Made by a program: the position numbers and the translations under genes. Positions 47,314 to 59,909 of a stretch of DNA of 64,000 nt are shown piece by piece. The number at the start of each line of letters is the position of its first letter. Position 1 is the first letter of the stretch. Under the pieces are notes generated by a model, which was not told the origin of the DNA, searched no databases, and saw only the letters and a program-made list of their open reading frames with translations. The stretch is from Bagarius yarrelli (lineage: Eukaryota > Chordata > Actinopteri > Siluriformes > Sisoridae): the NCBI GenBank assembly GCA_005784505.1, contig VCAZ01000020.1, forward strand, positions 1,261,392-1,325,391, given 5' to 3'.

Positions 47314-50300
47314 ATGACAGTGGGCCAGCAGGCCGGCTCGGGAATCGAGGGCTCGAACAAACCCATCCGAAAGCTCGAAGGTTGCGAGGAAGAGGAGGAG
47401 AGCGCGGAGCGGACAGCAGGCGAGCAACCGAGCACAAAGAGAGACAGTGAGGAAGCGCCGAGTCCGTGCGCCGCGCTCGCACCCGATTCATCCCCAAAAC
47501 CGTCCGCACCACAACCGAATCCCGCGGGTCTGAGTGCCACTCCGGCTGTTCATGACCAGCATCACTTCCTCCGCTCCAGCGTGCGACCTCCGAGCAAACG
47601 GATCCGCAAAGACGGGCCCGCGGTGAACGGACACACCGGCACGAAAACTAAAGGTAGGAACAATCAGCTTGCCTGAAAAAAAAAAAAACACCCCAAAAAG
47701 TCTTATCGCATCTTATCATGATCGTATGATGGACCACGTAAATTAATTATGAAAACAAAAACAAGTAGTGGGACCCTAGTTTATTGTGACACCATACATC
47801 ATACAAAAAGTCCAGGAAAAACTGGAGTTTATTAGACTATAAAAAAGTAGGTTCATTTACGGGGTTTTTTGAAGCAGCAAATTAAAATTATATATTATTA
47901 TAAAATATTCCAAAACTATGGAATATACTTACAGAAAAATATGAAAAAAAAAACAACTTTCCCTGTCTCTAGGGTTCCACCATGATACCACTTTGGTATC
48001 TATTTTCACCTGGTATTATGGGTACACCGTACCAGTTAAAAATAATTTGAAGCACACATTCGGAAAACATTCCCAATTCTCATTCAATAATACAAATCAT
48101 TCATCCATCTTCTTTACCCGCTTATTCCTTAATTCGGGGTCACAGGGAATCTGATATCCCAGCCATTTCTGAAAAGGGTGAAAGGCAGGAGGGGGACACC
48201 CTGGACAGGTCCCCATTTTACACAGGGCCACAAACACACTCACTCACCCCTATGGGCAAATTATCAACCTAACATACATCGGCTGTTGGTTGTTGTTTTT
48301 TTTTTTTTTTTTTGGACTGTGGGAGGAGACCGGAGTAAACCCATGCAAGCACAGGGAAAGGCCCCTGCCCAGGAATCGAACCCGGGCTTTGTGCCACTGT
48401 GAAGCAACAGTTCTAACCACTAAGCCACCGTGCTGCCCCTTATACAAATCAGTAAAGTGTAAATAAACATTACAGTCACAATGTAAATATCTTCATATTG
48501 AATGTAGTTAAAAAGACATGTTGCTTATTCTATATTTTATACTCATGGAAGTTTTAGTCTGCGAACCAATTTTGATGTTTTTATTGATAGATTATTGATA
48601 AATCTCTCTGTATGAGTGTTTATTTTTTTAGATTTATTTTGGTTTTGCTGTAAAATGGTTTCCTTTGCTCTTGAAAGGGGGAGGGGGGAGTTGAATTATA
48701 TAAAGATTTTTTTTTGTTGTTGAGAAGCAAAATAGACACATGATGCTTGATGTTTTTAGCTGAATGGTTGAGTGCAGGGTAGTTTGGTGTGTGTGTGTGT
48801 GTTTGTGGGGCAGTGTTGGCTTCTCTTTCAATGCATGTTGTTTTTGGACCAGCATAAATAGCAGCAGGTCTGGAACACCTCAGAATGACTCCCCACTCAC
48901 ACTTCCTGACAAATATGGACGCTTTGCCAGCATACATGCATGCATTGCGTGAAAAAACGTCTCCTTTTTTTCATTAAATGTATTTTGCCTTCTGTGCAAT
49001 TAAAATTTTTTGTGATTTATAGTTAAGTATTAAAGTTACACCCTAAACGTGTCACACAAACAAAACAAAAATATAAAAATCATCAACATGTTTCAGCTAA
49101 AAAAACATCCGGAATAGTTTTTCTTACTTAGATATTTTGGGATCCTAAACTATTCTGGGATCTCCTCATGTTGTGTGGTGAGAAGAACCGAACAGGAAGT
49201 CTCAATCTCCTTTCTTACTCTTGCTTTCCTTCCCCTGCCCAGGGGGTGACGCGGTTCCTACTGTGTCTGCATCGGGTAATGCAGGCTCAGGAGGTGGTGT
49301 TGCAGCTGGGGGCAGCTCTCGATCGGCCCAGAGGAGCCAGGGCCCTGTGGAAAAAGATGAAGGTGGGAATCAAAAGCGTGCACGTAGACAGTGGGAGTCC
49401 TGGAGCACCGAGGACAAGAACTCATTCTTTGAAGGACTTTATGAGGTAAATAGTTATTGTCCTAGGTGGTTCTTACGTTTTTGAAATGTATTGATTTACA
49501 TTTTTTTTTAAACCACAGAATTTGTGATTGGCATCATATTCGTCCTCATGGTGATTAGTTTATTTAGACACCAGAAAATTCTATAGTGATTATTATGTTT
49601 GCTTATATTCACCTTTATAAGACTAGTTTACATTAGTTGCATTATAATAGCTATAAACGCTCAATTAAAAAAAAATTGAAAAGACAAAGAAAGCCAGAGT
49701 TTGACGTGTTAGCCTGTCAAGAATTAGAAAACATCTTGAACTTTCTTTTTAATTATGTGCAGCATTAGTCACACGAGATGATGTGTAAGTAATTATTGAA
49801 ATGAAAGATTAAATCAAACACATTCATTTAGAGAGTTGTAATTAGTCATGGGTTATGTCATAAGACACTTATCAAGAAAACGGCAAATATCATCAGTATT
49901 TTATTATTTTTTAACTGCTGACTGACTCTGGAGTTTTAATAAACACTAACACAAACCGCAAACAAATTGTTATACCCGATGTTTAAAAGCTGCAAACACT
50001 TAAAAGAGTGGTAAATAAATGTGTTCTATTTCGCCTAAAATCTGTGATTTGATATATTTGCCACATGTATTAACACCAATTGTCAGTTGTAGATTGTTGT
50101 TCTTTTTAACTAAATCTTTTTTTCTGTTTTCTTTATTTATTTTACATTTCTTTTTTTAGCATGGAAAGGACTTTGAGGCTATACAGAATAACATTGCGCT
50201 GAAGTATAAGAAAAAAGGCAAACCTGCTAGTATGGTAAAGAACAAGGAACAGGTTCGGCACTTCTACTACAGAACCTGGCACAAGATCTCCAAGCACATC

Positions 50301-53300
50301 GATTTCAATAACGGTACGCCTGGAGGCTTGTACCCTCGCAACTTTGAAACGCGTGTAGTGGAAGCACTTCGTTTATTTAGTTATATTAGTGTTTTACATC
50401 CAGTTTACTAAAATATTGTGTTGTGATGAATCTTAAAAACAAGCTCATACTGTTTTCCCCTTCCATCTTTTCCTCAGCGTATTCCCGCGTGCTGAAGAAA
50501 TCCTCACAGGAGCTCTATGGACTCATTTGTTATGCTGAGCTCAGGAAGAAGGTTGGAGGCTGTGAGTATTACCTTTAACCTTTCCCCCACTTATCTGGAC
50601 CTGTAGTAGCACTGCATCCAGGACAGGCAGATTTCTGTTTGGGCCATAAGTTTTGCATTCGCTTTGTTGATCAAGCTTTAATGAGACATGCATAACTCCT
50701 TCATTACCCTTCTTTTCAGTGATGGATGACAAAAACGTGGCTAAATTAAACGAGCTCATCATGCAAGGGTACGCGTATTTATTCATGTCCAATAGAAAGG
50801 AAATAAAAGTTTACAGTTTGACTTGAGTCAATGTCTAATTCAGGTGTGTATGTGCATGGGTTTTTAGGGCGACCACGGTTCGTTCTAAAGGCAGGAACCT
50901 GAGGATCAAAGCCCCTATGTGTCGTGCGCTGAAGAAACTGTGTGACCCAGATGGTGTGTATGTGTTTGAGAGAGAAATGAGTGCAGTGTGTGTGTGTTCA
51001 GCTGGGGAACAGTGAAATACTGTTCCCGAATGGCTGTCTAGAGAAAGCTTGTGTGTAACTTTTGAGAGTGGATTATAGTAGAACTCATAGAAGTGTGTTA
51101 TAATGGTAGTAGTCCATGTGATTGATTGGAATCTGGAAGGAGAAGCAGATCGAGTGTATGAGTTACTAATCGGTTCTCTGTACTTCCCTGCATTCTGTTC
51201 CATTCTCTACATCACAGGAGTGAGCGATGAGGAGGACCAGAAGCCTGTTCGGTTGCCACTGAAGGTTGCCGTGGAGCTGCAGCCACGTAGTAACCACTCC
51301 TGGGCACGGGTTCAGAGCCTGGCTCATAATCCTCGCCTCAGGTGAGTCTCACCTGCCTCAATCAGCTACTTCGAGCACTCCTGAATTATTCACGTTGACA
51401 CCAACATCCGTTATTTATCATTGTTATACCTATAGAATTCAATTATTATATAAGTACCTCATCTTGGTGGTTTTTCCTTTTCGTTATGTGGACAGTCATC
51501 TCGCAGGATAAGTTAAGAAATAAATAATGGTGGAGTGTGTTAAAGAAAGAAAAAAATTATTTATATGTTAAGTAAAATATAAATATATTAAACATAACAT
51601 GCCTTAATACAAAGTAGAATTTTTCCTGTATAACATTATTTAAAATGTATTTATTGTTGTTAGTGTCAGTTACACTTGCATTGTATTTACTATACACATT
51701 TACTCCGCCAGTTTATAGTTTACAGAGCATCTTTAGAAGAAAAAAAAACTGACACAGTATTGCTATTGACTGTTAGAAAGGGCTGGCGTCGGCTAAAGGT
51801 TACAAAATAAATGCATCCTTAGAACAGAAAAAGTTCACCAGAGCACTGTTTACTGGCTCGTTCATCGTGCATCTGCCCTGTGTTAAATTTATTCATGCTG
51901 CAAATTTAACAGAATCACAACACCAGCTTGATAATCTGTTTCTTGTTTATGAAAAATGTTTAAAACCTGGAATATTTTGTTTTAGGATGGTTGTGGAGTT
52001 GCACAGGAAAGTGTCTACTCTAATCGAGTTTCTAAAGCAGAAATGGGCGGTTCAGGACCAGCGAATTGTATCCTTTCTGAATGCGATATGTATTTTTACA
52101 GATTTTATGTTTTTTTTTTTTGTGTGTCTTTGGACTAATAAGAATGATAAAATACACATTTTAAGAAGGAATCAGAGCCATTTTACTCTTTATTTTATTT
52201 ATTTACCCAGGGAAAAAACCCTGGAGATCTAAACATCCTTTTGCAAATCTGTAAGAGTAGAATTCTGTCAAATTTTATTTTTTTATAGTATCTTTAAATA
52301 AGCTTTCACTCATTTTCTGTCTTTTTTGAGTATTTAGGTAAGTGGGTGTCAATTTTACTAAAATATTTTAATGAAACCTGTGGGGGAAAATATATTTGCA
52401 TAGGAAATGGTCAGGGAGGGAATATTCAGAGTTGGATTGTTGACCATGATGTTAAGGATAATGCAGGACATTCTTCATTCAGGACATTCTCCATTCTAAA
52501 GACACTCGCTGTTGTTTGTATAAGTCATGATCAATGTTTCAGCAGACAATAGGAATAGAGCTGGTTTTATGGTTAGCCTGGTTTGTTGAATCAAGCACAA
52601 CATGCATTATCTATTATCACGGATTTTATTCTTAACCGTAATGTGTCTAGCTTAAGAGTCTAGCAGAACGAGAGGCGCTAGAGGGCGTAGTCCTACCTGG
52701 TGAGTCCGAAGATCTGTTTCTGTATCCACCAGAAAGCAGCACAATTACCGTGTTACCTGGTGTAGCACGTGTTGTTCACTCCAAAGCCTCGTGCACTGTC
52801 CACTGGCAGGAGACGGGGCGTAATCGACCAGGTGTAAGAGACCTGCCGACTGCCCAAATCTTAGGAATTCAACCTGTCCGAGGGACAGGAAAACCAGGCA
52901 AGGGTGCGAGTGGAAGTGGAGAAACAAAAAGAGCTGATGGACAAATGTCTGAGAGTTCAGAATGCAGCAACCTTGTTCCTGGGGCAGAGAGCACTTTAAA
53001 CACAACCCATAACACTACTCCTTCTTTTAGTCAAACTTCTACAAGCCTTTCGATTTTACAAGGACAGGAAGGCAGCGTGACTGTAACTGGGGAGTCTTTG
53101 GACACATCTTTGTCCCAGACGTGTTCAAGTGGCACTAGTAAAGAAACTGCCAGTCCAGGAGAAGCCATCCAGACAGACATCCCAGAGACTTCTTTAGTAG
53201 GTGGCACTACAGCAGATTTAGCTGTTGTTCCCCCACCACCTCCTCTTCCTCCTCCTCCTCCAGAGCCTCCAGGTCGTGTGGAGGATGCAGTCACGACTGG

Positions 53301-56300
53301 TCGCTCGCCACAGCAAATCCGCGAAGAGGGCTGGAGCTCACAGGGTTTGGAAAACGTCACTCTGGCTGAAGTCTACCTCATGATGGGTAAGCCTGGAAAA
53401 CTCCAGCTGGAGTATGAATGGCAGCCTAAGTCCCGCCCTACAGCCCTTCCCACCACTCATAACGTGCTTCGATGCCTCCTTAGGCTCGTCTCCTCAGAGG
53501 TCAACCCCAAACCTGTAAGTAACCATGGATTAAAGCATCCAAATGATAATTACGAAGTTTAAAAACAACTTCTAGTATTTGTTGATGTGTAAGATGATGA
53601 TTTCCTTTTTCGCTCTTCTTTTTTAGGCGTCAGACACGTGTTCTATAGGGACATCTCCCATTAAGCTGGGTCAGGAAGAACAGTCAGTGACACCTCCAGG
53701 CAAAACGCAGACTGGGGGAACCCGCAGCCCTAATTGTGGGCGGCAGCAATACACAGCACGCACCAAAACACTGCCTACTACAACTGGCACGGGTAAAAAA
53801 CATAAACATAAATGTAAAGGTTTAGCTAGTAGTATTACTCATATTTGGTATTTAAATGTCAGAAAATGCCCCTTTATTTTTCTGGGGTAACTGTCAAACC
53901 TGTTGCAGTACTTTGGAATTTAGACACAGGTGCACTAAATCCCCTGCAGTGCTAATTTTGGTAGTTGTGTCTCCACAGGTGGCCGGAATCTACCACGCTC
54001 TCTGTTGGTTTCTAGCAGTGATGGTGATGGGGGTGTGTTTGCTGTTCCAACGACACTGCCACCTAACAGCTCCCGCCATTTACGAATGTTTTCTCCCAAT
54101 AAAGAGGCAGAGTTGGCTTTCCGCCAACAGCTGGACTCGATCGGCGTGAGTTGTCACCCATTCTAAAACACCAGCCAAAAACAAAACTAATAATGCTAAC
54201 GTTAGCTTGAATTTATATCACACGCTTTGACATGAATAGTTAGATAAGTGTGCACCTATCAATACATGCTCCAAATGCTGATGGCCGCATTTTTCAACCC
54301 GTATATATATATATCTCAAGTTCCCCAATTCTGATTTTTTTTTTTCTTTCAGTTTGGCACAGATGGGATCTGTCTTACGATAGTGTCGTAAGCCGATTAA
54401 AAAAAAAACCAAACTATTCCGATATTTATAAATCGGTTTCGGGCCTTATGTATATGTGAAAATGAATCGGATACGTGCATCTGCCATGTAAGCAGACAGA
54501 TTAGATATTCACCCGTCATTTAATAAGCGTGATGTCAACTGAGGTGGACGCCAACAGCGATATATAGCTTAGCGCAACTGTGTATTTTTGATACCTATTT
54601 TATTGTTGTTCACTTAAAGCCAGTTTTGTATATGAAACAAGTTTTTAAAAAAATAATGCACAATCAAAAAAAAAAAAAAGATATTTATAACTTTATTTTT
54701 TTTTTCCTGGACGAATATAGCCACAAACTCATAATTGGGTATCAACATCTGCAGTGTAAATGCGACTAATGACTGTTATCCTTTGCGACTGCAGATATTT
54801 GTCTAGCAACGAATCCTCTTCATAAGCGTGCTTTTTCTTAAAACGTCCGTATGGCCTTCAGACAGTAAAACTGCATAATAGCTCAATGTAACTGAGAAAA
54901 ATAGCTTGTGTAGTTATCTGAAGGAAAGTTTGTTTTACTGCCAACTAATATAGTGTTTTTTAAAATGCAAGAACAAACTCCTCTCACAGACATCCTGGTA
55001 TCCGTTATCTTTCGCAATAAAGATGAATCTGCTACAAAAACATTCACCACCTCCCCCATTAGAAAAAAAAAGTGAAGCTCTTACCTGTTTATTAAGAATC
55101 AAATGTCAGTTCCAGATCCTTTTTTCTCCTGCAGTATAAAATCTCATAATTCTCCACAGGGTTAATCCCATCTGCCTTGTTTAAACTCTTAAACGTCAAT
55201 TTTTTTACCTTGCATTAAGGAGAGATCTTCATCATAAAGCTATGACCGTGAAACCATATTATAGACTTGTCTGGGTGATTTAGCTGTTTGTGAGCATCAG
55301 GTGGTCCAGGTGTTGTTTTTTTTTGTGTGTCTCTGAACCAGATGAAATGTAAAATGTTAACACACACGATTCTAAGCAGTTAAAGCATTTTCGCTTTACT
55401 GACCGTGTAATGTTTTATTTCCAGTCCGATATTTTCCTCCACAAGGCAAGGAAAACAGGCAGGGGCCGTCCACTCAGGAAGCCACTTGTTGTGCAGGTAA
55501 AGTAACCAAAGTCAGCAACCTTAAATAATAAGTTAATTTGGGTGACCTTTTTTATTATAAAGTTGGTTATATATATTTATAACAAATTTTTTTTTTGGAT
55601 ATGCTCTGTAGAGAACTTTGCTGCCTCGAACAACAGGCGACGCCTCCCAGCATGTGTGCTCTTTCTCAATCCTCTCCAGCTCCTCGGCTACTGGTAATCT
55701 ACAGTAACTCCTTTTGTTTTAATAAAAAAGCAAAAATTTTCAGATAGAAAAATTTCGTTGGTTTCCTTTGACCCCCCCTTTTTTTTAGGCACTGGTTCCT
55801 TTCGACCTATTCAAAGTCGACTATCGTCGTCCCGACCGCTTGCACTCAAAGCCACTTCCACTACAATGAATACCGCTTCTTCTAATGAACTGTCTAGTAA
55901 GATTTATTAGTTATTTTTAGTGTCTAAACAAAATTTATAGCACTTGTGTCCTCGTAGAGACTTACTTTTGTTTTGTGTGCATCAGGCGCAATTGACCTGG
56001 CAGCAAAGTCTGCAGGGATTATACCTGGAAGCCCTTGTCGAGAAGTAGAGGCCCTGGCTCTAGAGTCGACCCTTTCACCACCTGAGGCTGCACTGCCAAC
56101 GGCACCTTTAGACCCTGAGCCTGAACCTGAGCCTGACCCCGATCCCAATCCTGATATGCTGCAGCAGGACACAGAGGTGCGAATGTTACACTCTCTCAAG
56201 CTTTAACAGCGATGAATAAGAAGTTATTAGAAAATAATGCAGAAATGAGAATGAGAAAAAAATCTTAACAATTTTCTAAACCAGCCTCATTGTCATCCTT

Positions 56301-59300
56301 TCCTCTCACTGCTTTATTAGAGTTCTTTGCAGAATGGGGTGCGTCCACCATCTCCTGAAGGTCAGGACTCCCTATTAGCACCTCCTAGTGTTGCTTCATT
56401 GTTGGACATCTCGCTCCCCGGGCCTCCAGACGAGTCCCTTCCTCCTGGAGAACCTCACTCGCAAATCAGTGACTCCATTATTGAGCTTGCCATCAGTTCT
56501 GCACACTTTGGTGCCTGTAAGTAACCATGCTGCTAGGATCTAATTCGTTTGCATGTTTCACGGTAGTAGAGTAGATCAAACGATAGTGGAGGCTAGGAAA
56601 GCTATCAGTCTACCTCTATTGGGAAGTACACAGATATTCCAATTAAATACTGTAGATAAACATAGGATTATCTCGAAACATATGGGAGATAAAAGAATTA
56701 AATTTTATCAAAAATATACATCATAGAACTAGAAAAGTAAATGGTGTCAAATTCTGAATTATGCACTCATATGTATTTATAGACTTTTAACCAAGGTCTT
56801 GCTGACACCATAAATATGAGGTCAGAATAGTGTGTTTGGTTGTTTTTTAGGAAAAATTGTGTCTTCTAATAGCAATTAATGTGATTTAGTCCATTGATTT
56901 AATAAACTTCTGGGAGGGCCTAGACTATAGGTATGACTGAGGAGGGAGTTTGGATCTTAATCAAGGTAGATCTGCATCTGGATCTATTTTATTGGTTTTG
57001 ACTTTGGGCCAGTACACTCATTACTGTTAGTGTACATTGTAGATAAATCCCTGTCTGGCACAAATTGAACATAAATGAGGCTTTATAAAAATTTGTTTCC
57101 ACTGTTTTTTAATAACGTGCACGAGGTTTAAACATTTGTATGAAAAAAGAACTTGAAAATCAATAGGATAACATCTAATATAGTTAGTGTAGATTTTTTT
57201 TGATGGGGCAACAAATAAACTTGATTCTTTTGCTTTGTAATTTGTGTACTTTTTTATCAGTTTTTTTTTTTTTGCACTATTTCTGGCTCCAGAATGGTCA
57301 CATGACTAGGCGGCGTAAATATTTTATTTTTATATAAAGATTTAGGGTTCGGGTGCGAATTGTACTTTTTAATATTTTATGATGTTTAGCTGTATCATGA
57401 GGAAATATTTCTTAGTCAAATCCTTGATGAACATTTGTTTAAGATGTCTCTCTCTCTCACTCACTCTCACTTTCTCTCTTTTTTCTCTTTATTTATTTAT
57501 TTTTTTTAAATGCAGGTGATGGATCAGCTCTTTCTCCTCCCAAGCTCAATGGAAGTGACAGATCGAAGCTTCTCCCCTCCCTCTCAGACAGTCCCAGTCA
57601 TAGCTGGATGCCATCTCCTATGCACGATCCCCAGTGGTATCCCAATGACTCTAGTGATTCGAGTCTGGGCTGCCTGCTCTGTAAGTGTTACCAGCACCAC
57701 TAAAACAAAAGTAATGGCCCACTGCAGAAGTGTATCTATAGCGCAGAAAATGCGCTGGTATATCTGCTTTATTTGTCATTCTTGTAAATTATGCTATTCT
57801 TTTGCACAGGGAAAAAAAAAAAACTTAATATGATGGTTTTTTTTAATTGTCTAAACCTTTTGGTTGTATGTGACCTTATACAACCCAAGTCTCGTTTTGT
57901 TTTTATATATGAAAATTTTTGATATGTAAATAAAATTAATTTGCATAAATATAAGTTACAATGTAAAAGGTTCCTAAAACTGCACTGGATTTTCCTTAGA
58001 TGGTTTATTGTGGGCCCGTATCCTGCAGAGTTTAGCTCCTCTCTAGCTTCTCTGTACATACCTGCATGTATGTTTTAAGTATACCTATCATCTAACATTA
58101 ATTAAACACACGAGAACTGGCTAATCAGAGTTGGAGCTGAACTCTGTAGCCCTTCAAGACCGAGTTTGGTGAACTCTGGTTTATTGGATGTAAAGTCAAC
58201 CTCTAATTACGTGGACTTTTAAACTAATCTGATTTCTGCCTCTGTTGCCTCTGTACAGCAAGCCTGGTGTCACCAGATAAAACCCGGAGGACTGTCCTCC
58301 CCTCTGCAGGGCCCACCAGTGGTACAGCTTTACTTGGCCCCAGCCTGCTTGACAGTAACTCCCATGATTCTTTTCAGTCCCGTGGCTTGCCTGATGTCAG
58401 TGAGGTGAGGGGGCAGCTATTCAATAACACAGCCTCATTTGCAGTCTTCCACTGATGTATTAATAGTGGTAGTGACTTTGGCCATTCTAACAAATTCAGG
58501 TCTTTGGCAATACACATAGCGAAAATACCAGATTGAAAGGTGGGCCTACATCTCAGTTTTGTCGACTGGAACATCCGGTAGCTTTCAGTAATTTCCCTGC
58601 TAATTAAATATTTCCTTAACATAGTGGCACCACCCTCGTGCTTCAATAGAAAGAGAATTTTTTTACATTGTGATGAGCAGACTTCCTCCAAATCCAGATC
58701 AATGTTGGTCTTTTTACATTTTTTTCACAGACAGCGGGTTTTCATTGCTTTTTGGGATTGATTGCCACTCTTTTAGTAAGCTAAGCTTTGTGGAATGTCT
58801 GGGCTGCGGCTAACGTAATAGAATATTTGTTACTTTTTCTCTTTCTTACATTTAGCCTCTTTGTTGTGTCTCTTGCTATTTGCGTCCCTATTATTAGTTT
58901 TGTTTAAAAAAAACAACAACAGGCTTGTTTTTTATTAAATGCCCTATAGGGTGATTTCATTGTGGTTATAAAATATTTAAAGGTATAAATTACTTGCTGG
59001 CTGTACATAGAAGTAAACATTCCACAGAAAATAATGTAAACATTCCACAGAAACAGGCATTATTTGTCTAAGGAGTGTCGCCACGATAACATAGCAGTGA
59101 CGTTTGATACAGATCAGTGACGGTGCCTTAAACCGTCCCAAAGACTGCACATCAGCACACTCGTTCCCTTGTGCACTTATTAATAAAAATGTGCACCTCC
59201 GAAATGGCACAGTTTGTGGTAGACCTCAGAATGTAGTGTGGGCAATTGGGACAGAGCAAAAGGAGTGGCAGGCCACCGAAAAAGATTTAGGCTCCATCTG

Positions 59301-59909
59301 AAATCGCGTACTACTCATTTAAGGTAGACATTTGCAATTTAACTTTAAGAAACAATGTTTTATTTGTAAATCGTTGGTTAAAACACTTGCACAAGAAGTG
59401 ACCTTGTTTGTGCAGTTTACCTTAATAATAAATGTTTGGACGTTTCTTTTAAATTGTTGATGATTATTATAATACATAATGACTAAAAGGCTCAAGTTTA
59501 ATGCATTTCCAGTGTGACTTACTCTTTCACATTCTGTTTTTTCTTGTAAAAACGAGGTGGAGTTTAGACTGGTAAATTGCTTGGGGAAAATAAAAATGCC
59601 CTATAGGATGATTTCATTGTGGTTATAAAATATTTAAAGGTGTAAAAAATACATTTTATTTGTATTACTTGCTGGCTGTAAATAAAGGTAAATGAACTGT
59701 ATTTAAAAAGGCTGTGAATCTGTTGTGTAAATCCAGACTAAGCTGCATGTAAATGTTGTGATAGTCATTCTGCTTCCTACTTCCTGTTTATCCAGATGGA
59801 TAATCAACTGGCCTGCATGATGAGTGAGAGCAGCGTCGATTACATCGCTCGCTTCAACGACCTTGCCCAAGAGCTGTCCGTCGCAGAGACAAGCCTCCCT
59901 CCTCTATAA
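47314..59909 (+). CDS. cramp1: cramp1: cramped chromatin regulator homolog 1, complete, 19 coding exons
   Basis: Nuclear SANT-domain protein, homolog of Drosophila Cramped, needed for linker histone H1 gene expression in fly and vertebrate studies. Coding exons: 47314-47653, 49243-49445, 50160-50313, 50478-50561, 50720-50768, 50868-50953, 51218-51341, 51986-52067, 52651-53514, 53627-53792, 53979-54145, 55425-55496, 55612-55693, 55789-55896, 55986-56176, 56321-56516, 57516-57680, 58259-58404, 59796-59909. Phases fit; 3393 nt, 1130 aa (human 1269). Parts: disordered N-terminus with DQHHFLRSSVRPPSKRIRKD; SANT/Myb-like domain (about 160-230); conserved cramped region (about 230-375) with APMCRALKKLCDPDG; long low-complexity exon 9; conserved C-terminal boxes. 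ATG 47314 follows the MTV start of the human protein. The exon 9 acceptor (52651) and exon 16 donor have close alternatives. Confidence 0.95.
47654..49242. other. cramp1 intron 1
   Basis: Contains the SINE at 48100-48438, T-runs and a short GT repeat near 48788-48801. No other feature is recognised. Confidence 0.6.
48100..48438 (-). mobile_element. tRNA-derived SINE (minus orientation)
   Basis: Minus strand starts GGGGCAGCACGGTGGCTTAG, then the B box GGGTTCGATTCCTGGGC (about 48372-48388). It shares its body with 8803-9086. A T-run of 17 at 48297-48314 interrupts it. It lies in cramp1 intron 1, opposite to the gene. Confidence 0.8.
49243..50561 (+). CDS. cramp1: cramp1 exons 2-4: SANT/Myb-like domain
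   Basis: Exon 2 ends RRQWESWSTEDKNSFFEGLY, exon 3 carries HGKDFEAIQNNIALKYKKKG and KNKEQVRHFYYRTWHKISK, and exon 4 carries KKSSQELYGLICYAELRKK. The spaced aromatic residues (W, F, Y/W) are the SANT/Myb helical core, nearly identical to human. Such domains bind DNA or histone tails. At the exon 4-5 junction the split codon gives Leu where human has Cys. Confidence 0.95.
52651..53514 (+). CDS. cramp1: cramp1 exon 9: long low-complexity exon
   Basis: 288 codons. The start (LKSLAEREALEGVVLPGE) and ITVLPGVARVVHSKASCTVHW are conserved. The middle is S/T/G-rich, with a polyproline run of about 53228-53265 (VPPPPPLPPPPPEPPG). The end (LTLAEVYLMMGKPSK-like, here NVTLAEVYLMMGKPGK) is conserved again. 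The acceptor could also be 6 nt downstream (cttaag|AGT), losing two residues. Confidence 0.92.
54146..55424. other. cramp1 intron 11: no recognised feature
   Basis: AT-rich, with A- and T-runs. The segment near 54330-54460 contains short imperfect inverted motifs but no transposon ends I can define. Confidence 0.5.
55986..56516 (+). CDS. cramp1: cramp1 exons 15-16: AIDLAAKSAGI and DISLPGPP boxes
   Basis: Exon 15 carries SAIDLAAKSAGI, shared with human, then an acidic Pro repeat (PEPEPEPDPDPNPD) that I do not know in human. Exon 16 carries VASLLDISLPGPPDESLP and SQISDSIIELAISSAHFG. Exon 16 has two in-frame donors 6 nt apart (56510 and 56516). Confidence 0.9.
56517..57515. other. cramp1 intron 16: no recognised feature
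   Basis: AT-rich. A CT-rich tract (57448-57482) and a T-run precede the exon 17 acceptor. Nothing else is seen. Confidence 0.5.
58405..59795. repeat. cramp1 intron 18 with a spaced duplication
   Basis: 58941-59010 and 59598-59692 share GCCCTATAGG(G/A)TGATTTC, GTGGTTATAAAATATTTAAAG and TTACTTGCTGGCTGTA in the same order, separated by about 0.65 kb. The second copy has an extra 20-odd bases. Within the first, GTAAACATTCCACAGAAA is repeated in tandem (59013-59052). Between the copies, 59104-59310 resembles a dispersed fish repeat. Confidence 0.75.
59796..59909 (+). CDS. cramp1: cramp1 last exon
   Basis: Encodes MDNQLACMMSESSVDYIARF and NDLAQELSVAE, matching the human C-terminal motif, then ends TSLPPL with TAA at 59907-59909. 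Human continues about 20 residues further after this point, so the tail is shorter here. Confidence 0.93.
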   Translation: MDNQLACMMSESSVDYIARFNDLAQELSVAETSLPPL

